Positions 42,101 through 53,219 of a stretch of DNA of 64,000 nucleotides are shown one piece after another (position 1 is the stretch's first letter; each line of letters opens with the position of its first letter). Under the pieces are notes generated by a model. The model saw only the letters and a program-made list of their open reading frames with translations, ran no database searches and had not been told where the DNA came from. The DNA is from Mortierella alpina (lineage: Eukaryota > Mortierellomycota > Mortierellomycetes > Mortierellales > Mortierellaceae). A program made the position numbers and the translations under genes. The stretch is from positions 1,550,001 to 1,614,000 of the forward strand of contig JANATF010000009.1 of assembly GCA_029449245.1 (NCBI GenBank), read 5' to 3'.

Positions 42101-45100
42101 CTTGTTGGAATTAGGGAATCAAGAGCTCCTACAAAGGCGACTGCCCGCTCTTATCGGTCTTATCAAGGATCTGAACGCCAAGCAACCTCTCCCCGGCATC
42201 CAGACACACCTCCCGTCTTTGGAGACGCAGCTGCGATCCGTAACAACTCTACAGCCCCTAGGAAGCACACAAAGCACCGCGACTCTATCAACGGAGAGGG
42301 AGAAAGTCCAGTGCGAAGAGGACTCTGATGATGACGATGATGACGACTCTATAGTAGGAGACTTGTCAGGCCCCCATACAATCAATTCGAGAGGTATTCG
42401 TGGAACCAAGACCTAGGTGAAGACCAATATCTGAACAAAATACAGCAGACTAACCTTTGTATCTTCATGCCTTTTCTTCCTCTAGATGCTAATGCACCCA
42501 AAGAACCTTCCCGTGCACGTCTGAGATCCCTTCAATGCGTCTTGAAGACACTTTTGGAGTCGAGGAACATCACTGGTCCTATAAACCGAGCATGGGTCCG
42601 TAAAACTGGCCACCGCGATAACAATTTCACTTACGAGGAGTGTGATGTCGTCGCAAAGCTTGCGAATATCCTTAGACCTTACATCCCGAGGAGGCGGCCT
42701 GGCACCGAAGACGAAAACTCGAGGCACTCCCTGGCTCACGTCTGTCTCCGAGCTCCACTTGTCGTGATTGCCAACACGGTACTCCGGATAACTGGGTATG
42801 CAGAGTTTACCAGACGCGTCTCGCCACAAGTTTCCGCAGGACTGCCCCACGCATTGTCACTCGGTGCTGTGGGTGTATATGAGACTTTGTGCAGTGGAGA
42901 AGCAGGGCGTTTCATCATACAGGATCAATTTGGAAACCAGATCACATCTCGACCAAGTCCAAAGGAACTTGAAATGAAACAGTCAATATTCGCATCTTTT
43001 TTCAACCTCTCGAAGATCGAATCCATGTGTAAGAGCCACGGCCTTTGCTTCAGATATCGGTATGTTACTTTCTGTTGACTTCTTTTCTTGGTATCAAAAA
43101 AAAAGTGACAGCTGCCAATTGCAACCTTTTGTTTTTTTGGCTAGGCTAACGTATGTGGACAAGGACACCGTACGACTGACAGGAACAGTTGTGCAGCACG
43201 GCGAAAACAGGAGGGGCTTTCCTGTTAATAGCGAGGTGGTCGACCGGAAGAAGCACCAAAAAAAGCAGTCAAGTAGCAACCCTTGGACTCGCCAGTTGGC
43301 AGAGCTTGACATGACTGGGGACGCGATCGCGGCGGCGGCCGAGTATTACTCTGCTGAAAAGAAGGCCATGCAAGGAAAGGTCAGGGAGGAAAAGAAAGTG
43401 CTGGCGGCCCTCATGACTTCGCAAACGCTGGCCCGTAGAAAATTGGACAGAGATAGGAGCAAGATGGCGTACAAGGCTCTGAAAGAAACCCGACAAGCGG
43501 TTAGGAAAGCAAGAAAGACCGTGATGCCTCTAGTTGAGGAGCTGAAGCGGCTTAACCAGCAATCGTATTATTGGAATAAGTTGGACAAGGCTGGAAACAC
43601 CACAAGGGACATAAGGAGCAGGAACACCAGCACCAGCACCAGCACCGTGCCGAAGGTCACTACATTTACTTGGGATCGCTACGCCTTAGAGGACGATGTG
43701 GCACATAGCAACATCGACTCGCTGCTGCAAAACTGTCGCGGTAAAAACAGACAAGTCGTATTTTCCGGTACTGATTATGGACTTGTGAAAATGAGCAGGA
43801 CAGTTGCAGTGTCGCGGACTGTTCTTGCTGAACATCAAAATTACTTTGGCATTCTCGCGGGTACGTTGATATTTCACCTAGCGGAATGAGTGGGAAAATG
43901 GGCTGATATCTAATATACTTTTTTCTGGATGCTTAGACCCCACAACTCCCTCACACGCTCCACCGGCAGAAGTGCGCCGCATTCCTGAATGCAACACCAT
44001 AACGGCGCCGCAAGTCAATGCCATCAGCCACACCACTCAAATGGCCTTCAGACGCACCAGACGCCTTGATCGCGCGGATGATGAAGTCAAGCAAGCCGTG
44101 AAGACTCTTAGCGAAAAAAAGAGCTCACTTTCTATGGCGATGACCCCCGAAGCCGTCAACGAAGCTTCTTCGCAGAGGCGGCGCATCAGAAGGACAGTGA
44201 GGCAATTCGAACAAGCCGGGCAGAAAGACCGAAGGACAGTGAGATTACGGACGAAGCGAGCGTGGAATAAGTTGGGTGCGGCGGAGCGACGCTTCATCAA
44301 GGACCACCACGCGGAGGCAGAGACAGATCCCAGTAAGTGAAACTTTGTACGACTCTACGACACTGTAATCTACATGAGGCAACAAACTTGACAGAGGCTG
44401 ATGTCTACTCTCCATTGCATAGGCAACCCCTCACCAACCCCTGACCCAGCTGACGGCTTCTGCTCGGCATGCCTTTGTCACCACCTCACAAATCGGCCAG
44501 AAACCAAAATCTACCGCCATCAGGATTTGTGCCCAAAGTCTGCGTCAAAAGTGCTCCCTGTCATGTTTATAGGAGACGCCGGGACTGCTGTTGGCGCCCG
44601 CATAAAGGGCCACTCAAAGCGAGGAGGACGAAAACTCCGCATCGAGCACATGGCCCATGTCCCCACAATTATCACGGACGAGTACAGAACTTCGCGGACG
44701 TGTTGTTATTGTTGCCAGGAGGTGGAACTGGCGCGAGCACGTCGAATCCGTAACGGTAAAGATGTCATGGTACGGGTCCACGGGACGGTTGAATGCAGGA
44801 ACAGCGAGTGCCCTTCATTTAGGGTCGGATACACTCAAAAGGCTCGAGACCCCCACGCCGCACTCGCAATAGCAATCACCGGTGGCTCCACCTTGCAGCA
44901 TCCCTTCCGCCAAGCACCCTCCCCGTTCTGGAGACTCGCGCTCACGCCCCCTCCACCCACACTAAAAAAACCAGCTCCTGAGACTGGAACCCCTCAAACC
45001 CTGGACATCGATCAGGCTATCGGTAGCCATGATGCCACGAGCGCCTCCGCACAAAGTGCGGAATTATGTAAGTACAGTAATCATTTATCGTGGAAGAAAG

Positions 45101-45149
45101 AAGAAAAATACGTACGCAGACTAATGTGCAACTATGTCTGGTAGGCCTA
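39177..45149. mobile_element. About 6-kb insertion carrying a Fanzor-like gene
   Basis: Defined by the break in the fucosyltransferase gene: host coding sequence ends near 45150 (WWRSML then stop) and resumes near 39165 (YYAIRPN). No clear terminal inverted repeats or target duplication were found by eye, so the ends are accurate only to about 20 bp. The Fanzor-like CDS ends within a few bases of the right boundary. The left 770 bp has no gene. Confidence 0.6.
39944..45144 (+). CDS. Large Fanzor-like (TnpB-related) nuclease
   Basis: Exons 39944-40644, 40722-41376, 41457-42393, 42486-43059, 43145-43860, 43937-44332, 44423-45144; introns 76-92 bp, phases all consistent; about 1566 aa. An extra 77-bp intron (45068-45144) is possible and would move the stop to 45152. 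The C-terminal third has RuvC-I FSGTDYGLVKM (Asp about 1165), VMFIGDAG plus IKGHSKRGGRKL, TDEYRTS with the relocated Fanzor glutamate, a zinc finger (CCYC with CRNSEC, from about 1419) and RuvC-III ARDPHAALAIA (Asp about 1467). VRLTGTVVQHG resembles the domain that precedes RuvC in Fanzors. The first about 240 residues (up to FLVLNKAH) are unrecognised; a weak OTU-like look is not trusted. Acidic and Lys-rich helical segments lie in exon 2. Likely an RNA-guided nuclease. Confidence 0.7.
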
Positions 45150-45947
45150 TAACATGGACCTCCACCACATGTGCCCCTTGATCTGGTATTTCGGCCTTAT
45201 TATCGCTCTCTGGCGCATAAGCCCAATCACATCTGCACCGAGGGATTTAAAGTTGACCGTGGACATACTCCATCTGGCGAAGTTCGTCTCAGGAGGATCT
45301 GCCTTGAAAGATCTCTCCAGGTCTGCCTTGGTACATGTTGTAATGCGTATGAAATTGTTGTAGTCGTCGTGGGGGTATAGTGTCATGTTGTAGAACAGGC
45401 TGTGGGCTAATGCCAAACCCAAATTGTGCCACTTGGAGCCGAAGCCGAAAGGGTGGGACGCACCGTGAAAGAGATTGTTACAGCTGTGCTGTAATCGGTC
45501 CAGTTCCTTGTGTAAAGCAAGGCGCACGTCATCCGTGAAAGTAGTCAGACGCTCATATCCTCTCCAACCCATCACATCTATTATCCAACGAGACCTTGTT
45601 TGCACGAAAATATCCAGATCCGCCCCGATATCAACCCCTTCCACAAGCATCGTCTGCGTATGTTCGCTGGCCTCCTCCATGAATTCTCTGGTGGTCAGTA
45701 TAAGTCCGTATTCTCGGTCTCGGCAATCCCCGACTGGTGATACATTAGGCCCGCAAAGGTCCGCAAGACTTGTCATGTTCACCCGATGATGGAAGCAGGC
45801 ATCCGCGTTGTCATGGATCGGGCAGGAGATATCGAACTGATCGGTATGTCCGTTGGAGACAACTCGAGTACGATTCAAATGAAACCCGATGGTCATCAAC
45901 GATACCACGCAGGCTAGGTACATATGAGAGCAAATCTTGGAGGGCAA
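45150..45947 (-). pseudogene. GT23-like fucosyltransferase, N-terminal half
   Basis: Begins MPSKICSHMYLACVVSLMTIGF, a short tail plus one membrane segment as in type II Golgi transferases, then a stem and the first part of the catalytic fold (GFGSKWHNLGLALAHSLFYN, which matches the GFGxxxH region of FUT8-like enzymes). Coding ends at a stop (45147-45149) after WWRSML, where the insertion starts. Reads on into 39176-38551. Would have added fucose to glycans in the Golgi when whole. Confidence 0.65.
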
Positions 45948-47229
45948 CGAAAAGGAGCAGGTAGAGAAAATGGACGTAGAGATCTCATTGCCTTCTTCAA
46001 ATTTTAGTGGTGATGTATCGGAGAAGGAGGGGTGCGCAGAGAGACGAAAAGGGTGCTTAGATGAAAGAAACAGGCAATGCTAATCTGAAAGTTGAGAGAG
46101 ACAGGGAAATAAAGCGAGGTGGATTAAGCGTTGCAGCGGAAGCTGTAGGTCGAAAATAGCGAAATAGAGAAGGGTGTATCGAGGAGGATGACGCTGAGGA
46201 GTGTTACCGAGAAAATAAAGATTCAAGAGGAAGAACGAACTTGAATTGGCTGATACATCGGGGAAAGAGGGGGAGGAAGAACGAACTTAAATCGGCCGAT
46301 AAATCGGGGAAAGAGGGGAGTAGAGTGGGGCTGCAACACCAAAGGCATGCAGTCTGGAAGCAAGACGAACAGAGGTAGGTATGGCTAGCCGAGCAAAAGT
46401 TGAGCGGCAAGAAGTTGATGCTACAGTGCAGTCGCTGATAGGTTCTTGGGTTGCTGCATAAAGGAACTACACCCTATGATTCAGTTGGAGGATCATGGCT
46501 ATACCTTGAGGTCAATTGAACATGCCTTGATCTCTTCTGCATCCTTGATCTCGTCTCTTGGTATCCCCCTTTCCCTCCCTCTCTCAGATCTTGATATCGC
46601 TCCCCTTCATTCTTCTCTTCCCGATGCGAACTCTATGATATTCATGCGTCCTTAGGTCAGCATATCCTTACTATCACTCCACTTAACATCCCCTCGATGT
46701 TTCTGTCATCTCTCCTCATCCCACCACACCCCTGATATTTTCTGCCACCCTTCTTTTTCTCATTATGGCCTTGTCCTCCCCCGTCAAACTTCCTTTCTCA
46801 GCATGCCCTTCACCCTGCCGTCAACCTTTTCCCTCAGCATACTCGGCGTATCTTCTCTTTCAAGATTCCTTCCACAAGATTACCCTGCAAACAATCAAAC
46901 AAAAGAAGGCAGTTGACCACTCGACCACACTCTACTTCCCGACTATCCTCCTGCCGCGAACTAAACAGGAGCGGGCTAAGAAAGTACTCGTGATGGCGAG
47001 TTCTACCACAAACTAAAACAACCTTCCACACTCCACTTTCCGACTATCCTCCTGCCGCGAACTAAACAGGAACGAGCTAAGAAAGTACCAGTGTATGATA
47101 GTCGGATGTCATAGTGTGCGCCTGCACTGATGTGAATGTGAGTGTATGTGAGCGAGTGAGTGCGCCTTATTCCACTTGTCGGAAAGGACGTCAGGACACA
47201 GCGGATTGGCTATGCTGGACAATATCGTT
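45948..47229. other. Intergenic, with a short direct repeat
   Basis: No gene seen. Purine-rich sequence upstream of the fucosyltransferase start, then CT-rich sequence. A block of about 63 bp (CCGACTATCCTCCTGCCGCG to GCTAAGAAAGTAC) occurs twice, at 46925-46989 and 47027-47089. Confidence 0.5.
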
Positions 47230-47849
47230 AGAAATTACAAACCTAGCGTGTCTATGATCTTTTGCAGAAGATGATGGGTACCTGAAATCTGCTCATGCAG
47301 ACTGTAATTAGTCGGACGGAAAGAAGGCTATGGAAGGCAGACACTGGTGAATCTCTCGACTCGAGAGCCTGAGGATGGGTGAGGGACACAGGTGTGTGGA
47401 TGTGGAAGGAATGAAATAATATGTGTGATATGGAGGAAGGAAGAAAGCAATGCTGACGAAAGGAGTGTGGGAACGATGGCTGAATGCAAGCTCTATTCGA
47501 ACATCGTCTCCTTCGCCCTTGTGTAACTTAGTGGCGTCGCTCTCAGTGACCAAAAAGCGAGGAGCACTGCCACGACCAATTTGAGAAAGCAGGACGAGGC
47601 CACCAAGGATGTATATACAATCTGCATGAAACCTTCTCACCTATAACCTCTCGATCATCCGACGCTCTTCACAACTCGACTCCAACACAAGATCCCGACC
47701 TCCCCATCTTCTTTTCTATATTCACCCGTTACGGCTACACAAGAGATCCAACATCGACACCAAGCATTCAGCCTTGCCCTCGTTCTCGTAATGTATATCC
47801 TCGGCGCTATTCCCACCGTTATTCACGACAGCCACGATGTTGATCAAAG

Positions 47850-48150
47850 GCTCATTGAAAGAAAATTCATGATTTCATGTTTATTGGCCGGCTAGTCAGC
47901 ATGAGGTGCACTTTCTAGCACAATGGGTTTCCCAAAGTCCCGCGTTGTTCCAAGTGCTTCCTTTTCATCCTGCTTAAGCCCCGGACATTTGAAATTTGGG
48001 TGTCTGACATGTTACGTCGTCGTGCCCAGAGTTCCACTGTAAGCAAACAAAATGGCTTTCTCCTGTAATTTTCCATAGGCAAACAGATGCATCGTAGTTG
48101 CCGGTTGCAAAGTAACTGTCGTTTCCACTTGCGACTCGGCAAGGCTGCAA
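47850..48150 (-). pseudogene. Truncated tail of an NLR-like WD40 gene (copy B)
   Basis: Same relic as at 36100-36410; closer to it than to the intact NLR-like gene at 30016, so A and B derive from one already truncated copy. Confidence 0.75.
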
Positions 48151-48269
48151 GGCATGGCAGCAAGGCTCTGAGTGAATAGCGTCAGTTTATTACAAAGGTA
48201 CCTTGGAAAGGGAGCTTGCTTGTGGATGTCACGTACCGAAATAATAATGCCATAGTACTCAGCCGCTCC

Positions 48270-48800
48270 CGTCCCAATGGCATACTCGATAAAAACAAAT
48301 TACATTACGCACCATTCAAATACACCTCTTCCTTCCAATTTTTATTCACTCTTCCATTCCACCACCCTATTCAAAAATGCAGTTCAAATATTGGCTCGTT
48401 CTCAGCGTTCTTTGGAGTTTCATAGCTGTTGGTCATGCCGGACCACCAACCGGCGGCGGTTGCCTCGAATCCGGATCTCCTTGCCACTCCGGCGGACAAC
48501 AGTGTTGCCACTTCGTCGCTTGCTCCACCACGGACGGCGTCTACGGCACTTGCCCTTAGGTTCGTCGTGTCGTTCACAAGAAACAAAACTCCCCCAAGGA
48601 CCGTGCGGAGGTTGTCGCACGCCTCAAAGCCTTGCTCATGCTTCCGGGGATTGTGATTAAAAAACCAAAAAAGCAAAACAATCTAAGACACCCAAAAAAA
48701 ACCTTGCTTTCAAAGACTTTGCATTAATGTCATCAACTACCGCAGATGATGTCTTTGAAAATAATATAATATTTTGTATGAAAAACAAAAAAAAAAAAAA
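48270..48800 (+). mobile_element. Probable retrocopy carrying the knottin-like gene
   Basis: Sequence absent from repeat A. Repeat B reads normally to CCCAATGG (about 48281), then holds the intronless knottin gene with leader and 3' UTR, ends in an A-rich tail (A18, about 48783-48800), and returns to repeat sequence at CACCAAATCC. The corresponding 55 bp of A (36863-36917) is missing. A poly(A) end and no introns fit insertion of a reverse-transcribed mRNA; no target duplication was found. Confidence 0.5.
48377..48559 (+). CDS. Knottin-like secreted peptide
   Basis: 60 aa. Signal peptide MQFKYWLVLSVLWSFIAVGHA, then a mature peptide of 39 residues with six cysteines spaced C-x6-C-x6-CC-x4-C-x9-C, the pattern of inhibitor cystine knots. 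Such folds serve as protease inhibitors, antimicrobial peptides or signals; nothing in the sequence selects one. Intact start, stop and spacing although it lies inside a probable retro-insertion, so it may be functional. Gly/Ser/Thr-rich loops, no basic cluster. Confidence 0.65.
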   Translation: MQFKYWLVLSVLWSFIAVGHAGPPTGGGCLESGSPCHSGGQQCCHFVACSTTDGVYGTCP

Positions 48801-48802
48801 AA

Positions 48803-48978
48803 ACCACCAAATCCAGGAACAACCCAACCGTATATTCCTTCTTGCGCCATTCCGGACATGAAAAGTTTTCGTGCATTAGCACAGTTACAGTTATATCCCA
48901 CCCACGTAGCGGTACAGTCACTATTATGCCAACAAGTCGGGTCTGCGGCAATGCAGTGTGTGAGGCAAGTAGTTTCAT
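48803..48978 (-). pseudogene. Broken paralogue of the cysteine-rich secreted protein
   Basis: Counterpart of 36844-37113. After ATG 48978 and MKLLA, 22 bp encoding the signal-peptide core are deleted, shifting the frame; in the right frame the mature part is still readable (ADPTCWHNSDC, WVGYNCNCANA). The 3' end is cut off by the knottin insertion. Confidence 0.75.
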
Positions 48979-49322
48979 TATGGCTGCAGGTCCTCGTTGT
49001 AGTTTTGTCAACAGTGAGAGTTCTGTGGATTTCAAGTGATAGCCCGGCAATGATTCTTGTAGTGCATTCAGAACGTTGTTGACGAGATCAAAGGGATGGA
49101 AGATCGAGATGATCCGGGATAAGGACTAGGGCCAGGCGGTTGTTTTTGTTGAGAATTCCTGTTGATATCAAGTCTTGTATTTTGATGGTGGACATAGTTA
49201 CATTGGTTAGATTTACATAAATAGGATGAATGCCAACACTAAGAGGATCCGGAAGGATGCCAAGAAACATCAAGGGGGTGTGGAGAGAATAAAAGAAAAA
49301 AGACGAGGGGTTCCAAAAAAGA

Positions 49323-49505
49323 CAATGAAGATAATCTGACAGTAATGTCAGAATATCTCAAAAGTTCGGAAAAAACAACTCGAAATGACATTGCTAAAAG
49401 ATGGACCGCAGGATAATATGACATTTCATGTCAATCTAGCATCCAGAAAAAAAGAAAAAGTGACATTACCACTCTTGCTACCATGTCGTATTATCCTTTG
49501 AGATC
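49323..49505. repeat. MITE-like AT-rich piece
   Basis: Starts near GATAATCTGACA and ends near TGTCGTATTATC, an imperfect 12-bp inverted pair, with several internal copies of the same TGACAT/ATGTCA word. Similar words recur at 52345-52460. Could be a small non-autonomous transposon family. Confidence 0.35.
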
Positions 49506-49740
49506 CAGGCTATTATGACATTGATTGTCAGGAATTCCACTACGGAGAACTGGTCTGCCGGATTGGTTGGTAAATCTGAGCACAGCAACGATGGGAGCCT
49601 TTGGTGACCGAGGACCATCACGCTGGTCAAGTAGGGTGCGAGTGCAATGACATGGATCTAGCCTCTATTTAACCCTCCGAGAATGCTTCCGCACGTTAAA
49701 AGAGCTGCATCGCTCCGGAGTGTGCATTTTGTATGGGTAA

Positions 49741-50550
49741 TACAAAAAAGTCGTGTACACGCCTACATACGACTTTTGGCACACGCAAAAATCGGAATTT
49801 TGTATTTGCATATGCGAATAGACACACGCCCACACACGCAAAAATCTGTTTTCTTTGATAGCGGTATTTTTACAGCACCAATGACTGGAGGCACGCATGA
49901 AGCGCAAAACCTACAGTGTTAACGACCATGCACCACACCCCAACGACTTTCTTTAACCTTCGTTGTGTCCCGAACAGAAAAAAAAAGAAGATAGGGCTAG
50001 TCGAAATTGAAATGTTCTGCGTATGATGATATGATGATGATTCCATGAATATGTGCGGGGTGTGGACAGACGATCAAACGAGGCTCTCAGCGCGTGTTGC
50101 TCACAGTAACTGTAAACGACGCCAAGTTTTGGACAACGACTACGTCTTTTCATCTTAAGGAGGACTACATCATAGCCATGGACTAGAGGCACCGAGAAGA
50201 AGCCAGGGCGCTAATTTCACCCTCAGCCGATCCCCCGGATCTGTCATGCAATCGCGATATGCACAAACCTCCCAAGCAACGGTCTGGTCGCAAAAGTGTT
50301 TTAAGGGAGCTCTCATCTTTGCTTGGTCCAGCTTGGACCCATTCGACTCCGTCCAGGAAAAAAAAAATTGACACTCCAATTTTTGCGTGTGCAGGCGTGT
50401 GCAGGCGTGTGTCTATTCGCATATGCAAATACAAATTCCGATTTTTGCGTGTGCGGGCGTGTGTCTATTCGCATATGCAAATACAAAATTTCCGATTTTT
50501 GCGTGTGCCAAAAGTCGTGTGTAGGCGTGTACACGACTAATTCTGTATAC
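49741..50550. mobile_element. About 0.8-kb element with long inverted repeats
   Basis: The left end (from ATACAAAAAAGTCGTGTACA, 49741) and right end (to ACTAATTCTGTAT, 50550) are inverted copies: AGTCGTGTACACGCCTACA, CGACTTTTGGCACACGCAAA and GCATATGCGAATAGACACAC occur on both sides in opposite orientation over about 110 bp. The right arm has about 58-bp units repeated in tandem (50395-50510). No coding frame; a non-autonomous foldback or MITE-type element. Confidence 0.65.
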
Positions 50551-50569
50551 TCATTTTTTATGCAGCCAC

Positions 50570-51350
50570 GATCTGGGGGCCATCTCTGAGTTCTTGAGAG
50601 CAAGGACATTCTTTCCAGCTCCGTGTATTCAACTTTCAATATAGTGCTACTTTCGCCTAGACACTGCATCTCTGGGAACGTCCTACTCCAAGAAAGATCA
50701 CCCTTGATGTTAGTAAAAGCTGGCAGTTCTGCAGATCTACGGCTACAGTGCAGTGCCCAAGCTCTCTTAGCATCACTCTTTTTGTAATTCCAGCATGCGT
50801 GTAGGCTGAGCAATGGGTCATTGAAGATCATGGCGGCAAGACCGTACCTAAAATTGTGCCTGTTCAAAAATGAACGGCGATGGTACGGTTCCCTATTCAG
50901 GCACAAGCACGGTTTGATGATCTTCAATTACCCACTGCTCAGTCTACACGAACGGTACAACCACAAAAGGAGTAGTTCTGGAGAGGGCCTGGACGAAGCT
51001 CTCCATCTGGAGACTGGTAGGGCGCCGGATCAGGTATTGAGCTCGCAGCAGTGACGAATGATTAAGCGTCTCGCCCAGCAGATGCACGATTTTTTCGCGG
51101 GATATCAAACCGTGCTTGTGCCTGAATGGGGAACCGTACCATCGCTGTTCATTCTTGAACATAGCACGATTTTTAGGTACGGTCTTGCTGCCATGATCTT
51201 CACTGACCCACTACTCAGCCTACGCGCACGCTACAACTACACAAAGAGTGATGCTATTGAGTGCCTGGGCACAGCTCCTCAGCTTCAGCCCAGGAGATTC
51301 GTCTCTATCGAGAGTCCAGTAAACTTGATCCAACACGCGACAAGTCTATA
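50570..51350. pseudogene. Inverted pair of gene remnants
   Basis: The minus-strand frame around 50927-50700 (RYGLAAMIFNDPLLSLHACWNYKKSDA) and the plus-strand frame 51178-51350 (RYGLAAMIFTDPLLSLRARYNYTKSDA) encode the same segment in opposite directions. A 60-bp inverted match (TGAACGGCGATGGTACGG) lies at about 50865-50925 and 51105-51165. Parent gene not recognised. Confidence 0.55.
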
Positions 51351-52459
51351 GTTGGGTGACCTGCTTCAAGCTAATTTGAACACCTATTCTTGTACTCTCG
51401 CATGCCTCCAGAAGACAGAAATGATCAGGACGAAGTGGTTTTTTTTATTTAGTGGTTCGAAACGGGGTTTAAGGCTGAAGAGTGGTGTGAGTGTAATATA
51501 TTGATCTAAGAAAAGCATACAGACATGGTGAATATACAAATTGCTTCAAAAAGTGCTGTAGGAGACAGAAGGCGGAGGCTCTGGGCAAGTGCAACAGGAA
51601 CTCTAGCGCAACATCTAACCAACCTATGATACCAATACACGACCATGTTGATTATTTAGAAATAGAAATCGTCGGCTCCCCCTGTGCCATCATAGCAACC
51701 AATACCTACCACCGCTTCCTTGACACCAGTGTTACCCAGTCATCATACCCGATTATCGTGCGATTACAAGGAGGAGTGTTACACTGCGTCTTTTCGCAAC
51801 TGGTGAATGGTTTCTGAAAAGGAATAGTCGCGTTGGCATGGCGTGCAGCAGTGCTGTAGGCAGTGTAACCTATGAAAGAGATATGGCTGTTCTGAAGGCA
51901 CCTGCAACCTCAAGCTAGCATGCCTGTCTGCGAGCCAGCCTTCGTTCCCAATGTGTGCTTTAGATCCCTCTCGCTCGTATACATGTGCAAATTCAGAGAA
52001 AAGACGAGTCGCACTTCATAAACTAGCGCATGAAGAGGATGTATGTAGCACACGGTTGTTTTCCTGCTCGGCCATGATACGTGAAGAGCAGCAACAGCTA
52101 TTAGTGTGTAGGTCAACGCATCATTTGTATTAGCAGATATAAACGGCGGTGCTTCTGCTCGCTAGTAGTACCAGATCTTCTAGGGCTACCCAACATCGTT
52201 TTCAGTAGGAGCTACCTTCATTTCCGTTTCTTTCGACAAAAAATGGCACAACGACTCTGAAGTAAGTCCTCGTCGAATACTCATCTCCACCGTTATCCCC
52301 AAGCCAAAATGAAGCCATTTCACCCTCGTCTCGCCGAGCGGTAATGTCACAATATCCAGTTATTCTGACATGCTAGTATCTGGCAAAAAGATAAAATGAC
52401 ATGCATGTTAGAATATATAGAAAGACGCTAAACTGACTTGTCATGTCATATTATCTTTT
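51351..52459. other. Intergenic, no gene recognised
   Basis: Short open frames only (for example 51626-51817, 63 codons) with no domain. A plus-strand TATA-like AGATATAAACGG at about 52134 is followed by a leader and an ATG with only five codons, perhaps the start of a lost gene. Confidence 0.4.
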
Positions 52460-52640
52460 TCGCCACCTGAAATCTGCTCATGCAGACTGTAATTAGACGG
52501 ATGGAAAGAAGGCTATGGCAGGCAGACACTGGTGAATCTCTCGACTCAAGAGCCTGAGGATGGGTTTGGGATGCAGGTGTGCGGATGTGGAAGGAGTACG
52601 ATGTGTGATACGGAGGATGGAAGAAGGCAGTGCGGAAGAT
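52460..52640. repeat. Partial third copy of the A/B repeat start
   Basis: CACCTGAAATCTGCTCATGC through the CTCTCGACTC...AGAGCCTGAGGATGGG block matches 47279-47470 closely and 35540-35660 less closely; it stops after about 180 bp. Confidence 0.7.
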
Positions 52641-53219
52641 AGGAGAGGGGAACGATGGTCGATGCATGCATCCATGGCATAAGCCTTATCCTCGATCTTA
52701 CTCTGTCCCTCCCTTTGAGGACACTAGCAGCTATGCGTACAGTGTGGTTACATAGTAGGTTTGCAGTTCCCGCTGCCCTCCCGAAGTCATACAGCTTCTC
52801 GAAGTTCCTTAGAATACTGCTCGTGTCTGCCGAAGGTAGCACAGATCCGCGTCCTGTTTCAGACGCGAGAAAATGTGTTCGATTTGGTGCTGCCGGAATC
52901 GCTGTGGAGTAGTCCCGATTTCACGGCATATCAGCACCGAGAGTATTGTTTTAGCAGTTTCTCTCCATTTCGATTTGGACATAAAGTTTGACATCCACCT
53001 CAATCCAGTGCGACGTTGAGAAGGACCGAGATATCCTTCTATTGGAGTATAGATCCCGATCTGGCGATTCTCGCTCATGCTCGACGCGTCTCCTCTTCCC
53101 CGCCTCCTTGCTTCTATCATCCTCCCATTCTGTAGCGCTCTTGTGCGGATAGGCTCCATCAAATGGCATTGATCTTCCTGACCCGGACCGTTGCTTCCAG
53201 GTTGACCACTGCCCTGCAT
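52640..53219 (-). pseudogene. Broken DNA-binding-like gene remnant
   Basis: The frame 53219-52809 (SKWRETAKTILSVLICREIGTT, then QIEHIFSRLKQDADLC) continues in another frame after a shift near 52815 (RNFEKLYDFGRAAGTANLLC). The Trp/Lys-rich helical look recalls MADF/trihelix-type domains often found with transposons, but the family is not certain. An upstream minus-strand frame (53690-53270, with RDIAGFPEDIYHVANFRIEEF) may be another piece of it. Confidence 0.35.

Larger units (their letters stand above)
47230..49320. repeat. Direct repeat B (about 2.1 kb)
   Basis: Second copy of repeat A (35470-37770), same orientation. Both protein-coding pieces are broken: the NLR tail (47850-48150) and the cysteine-rich gene (48803-48978). 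Interrupted by the knottin-like gene. Confidence 0.8.
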
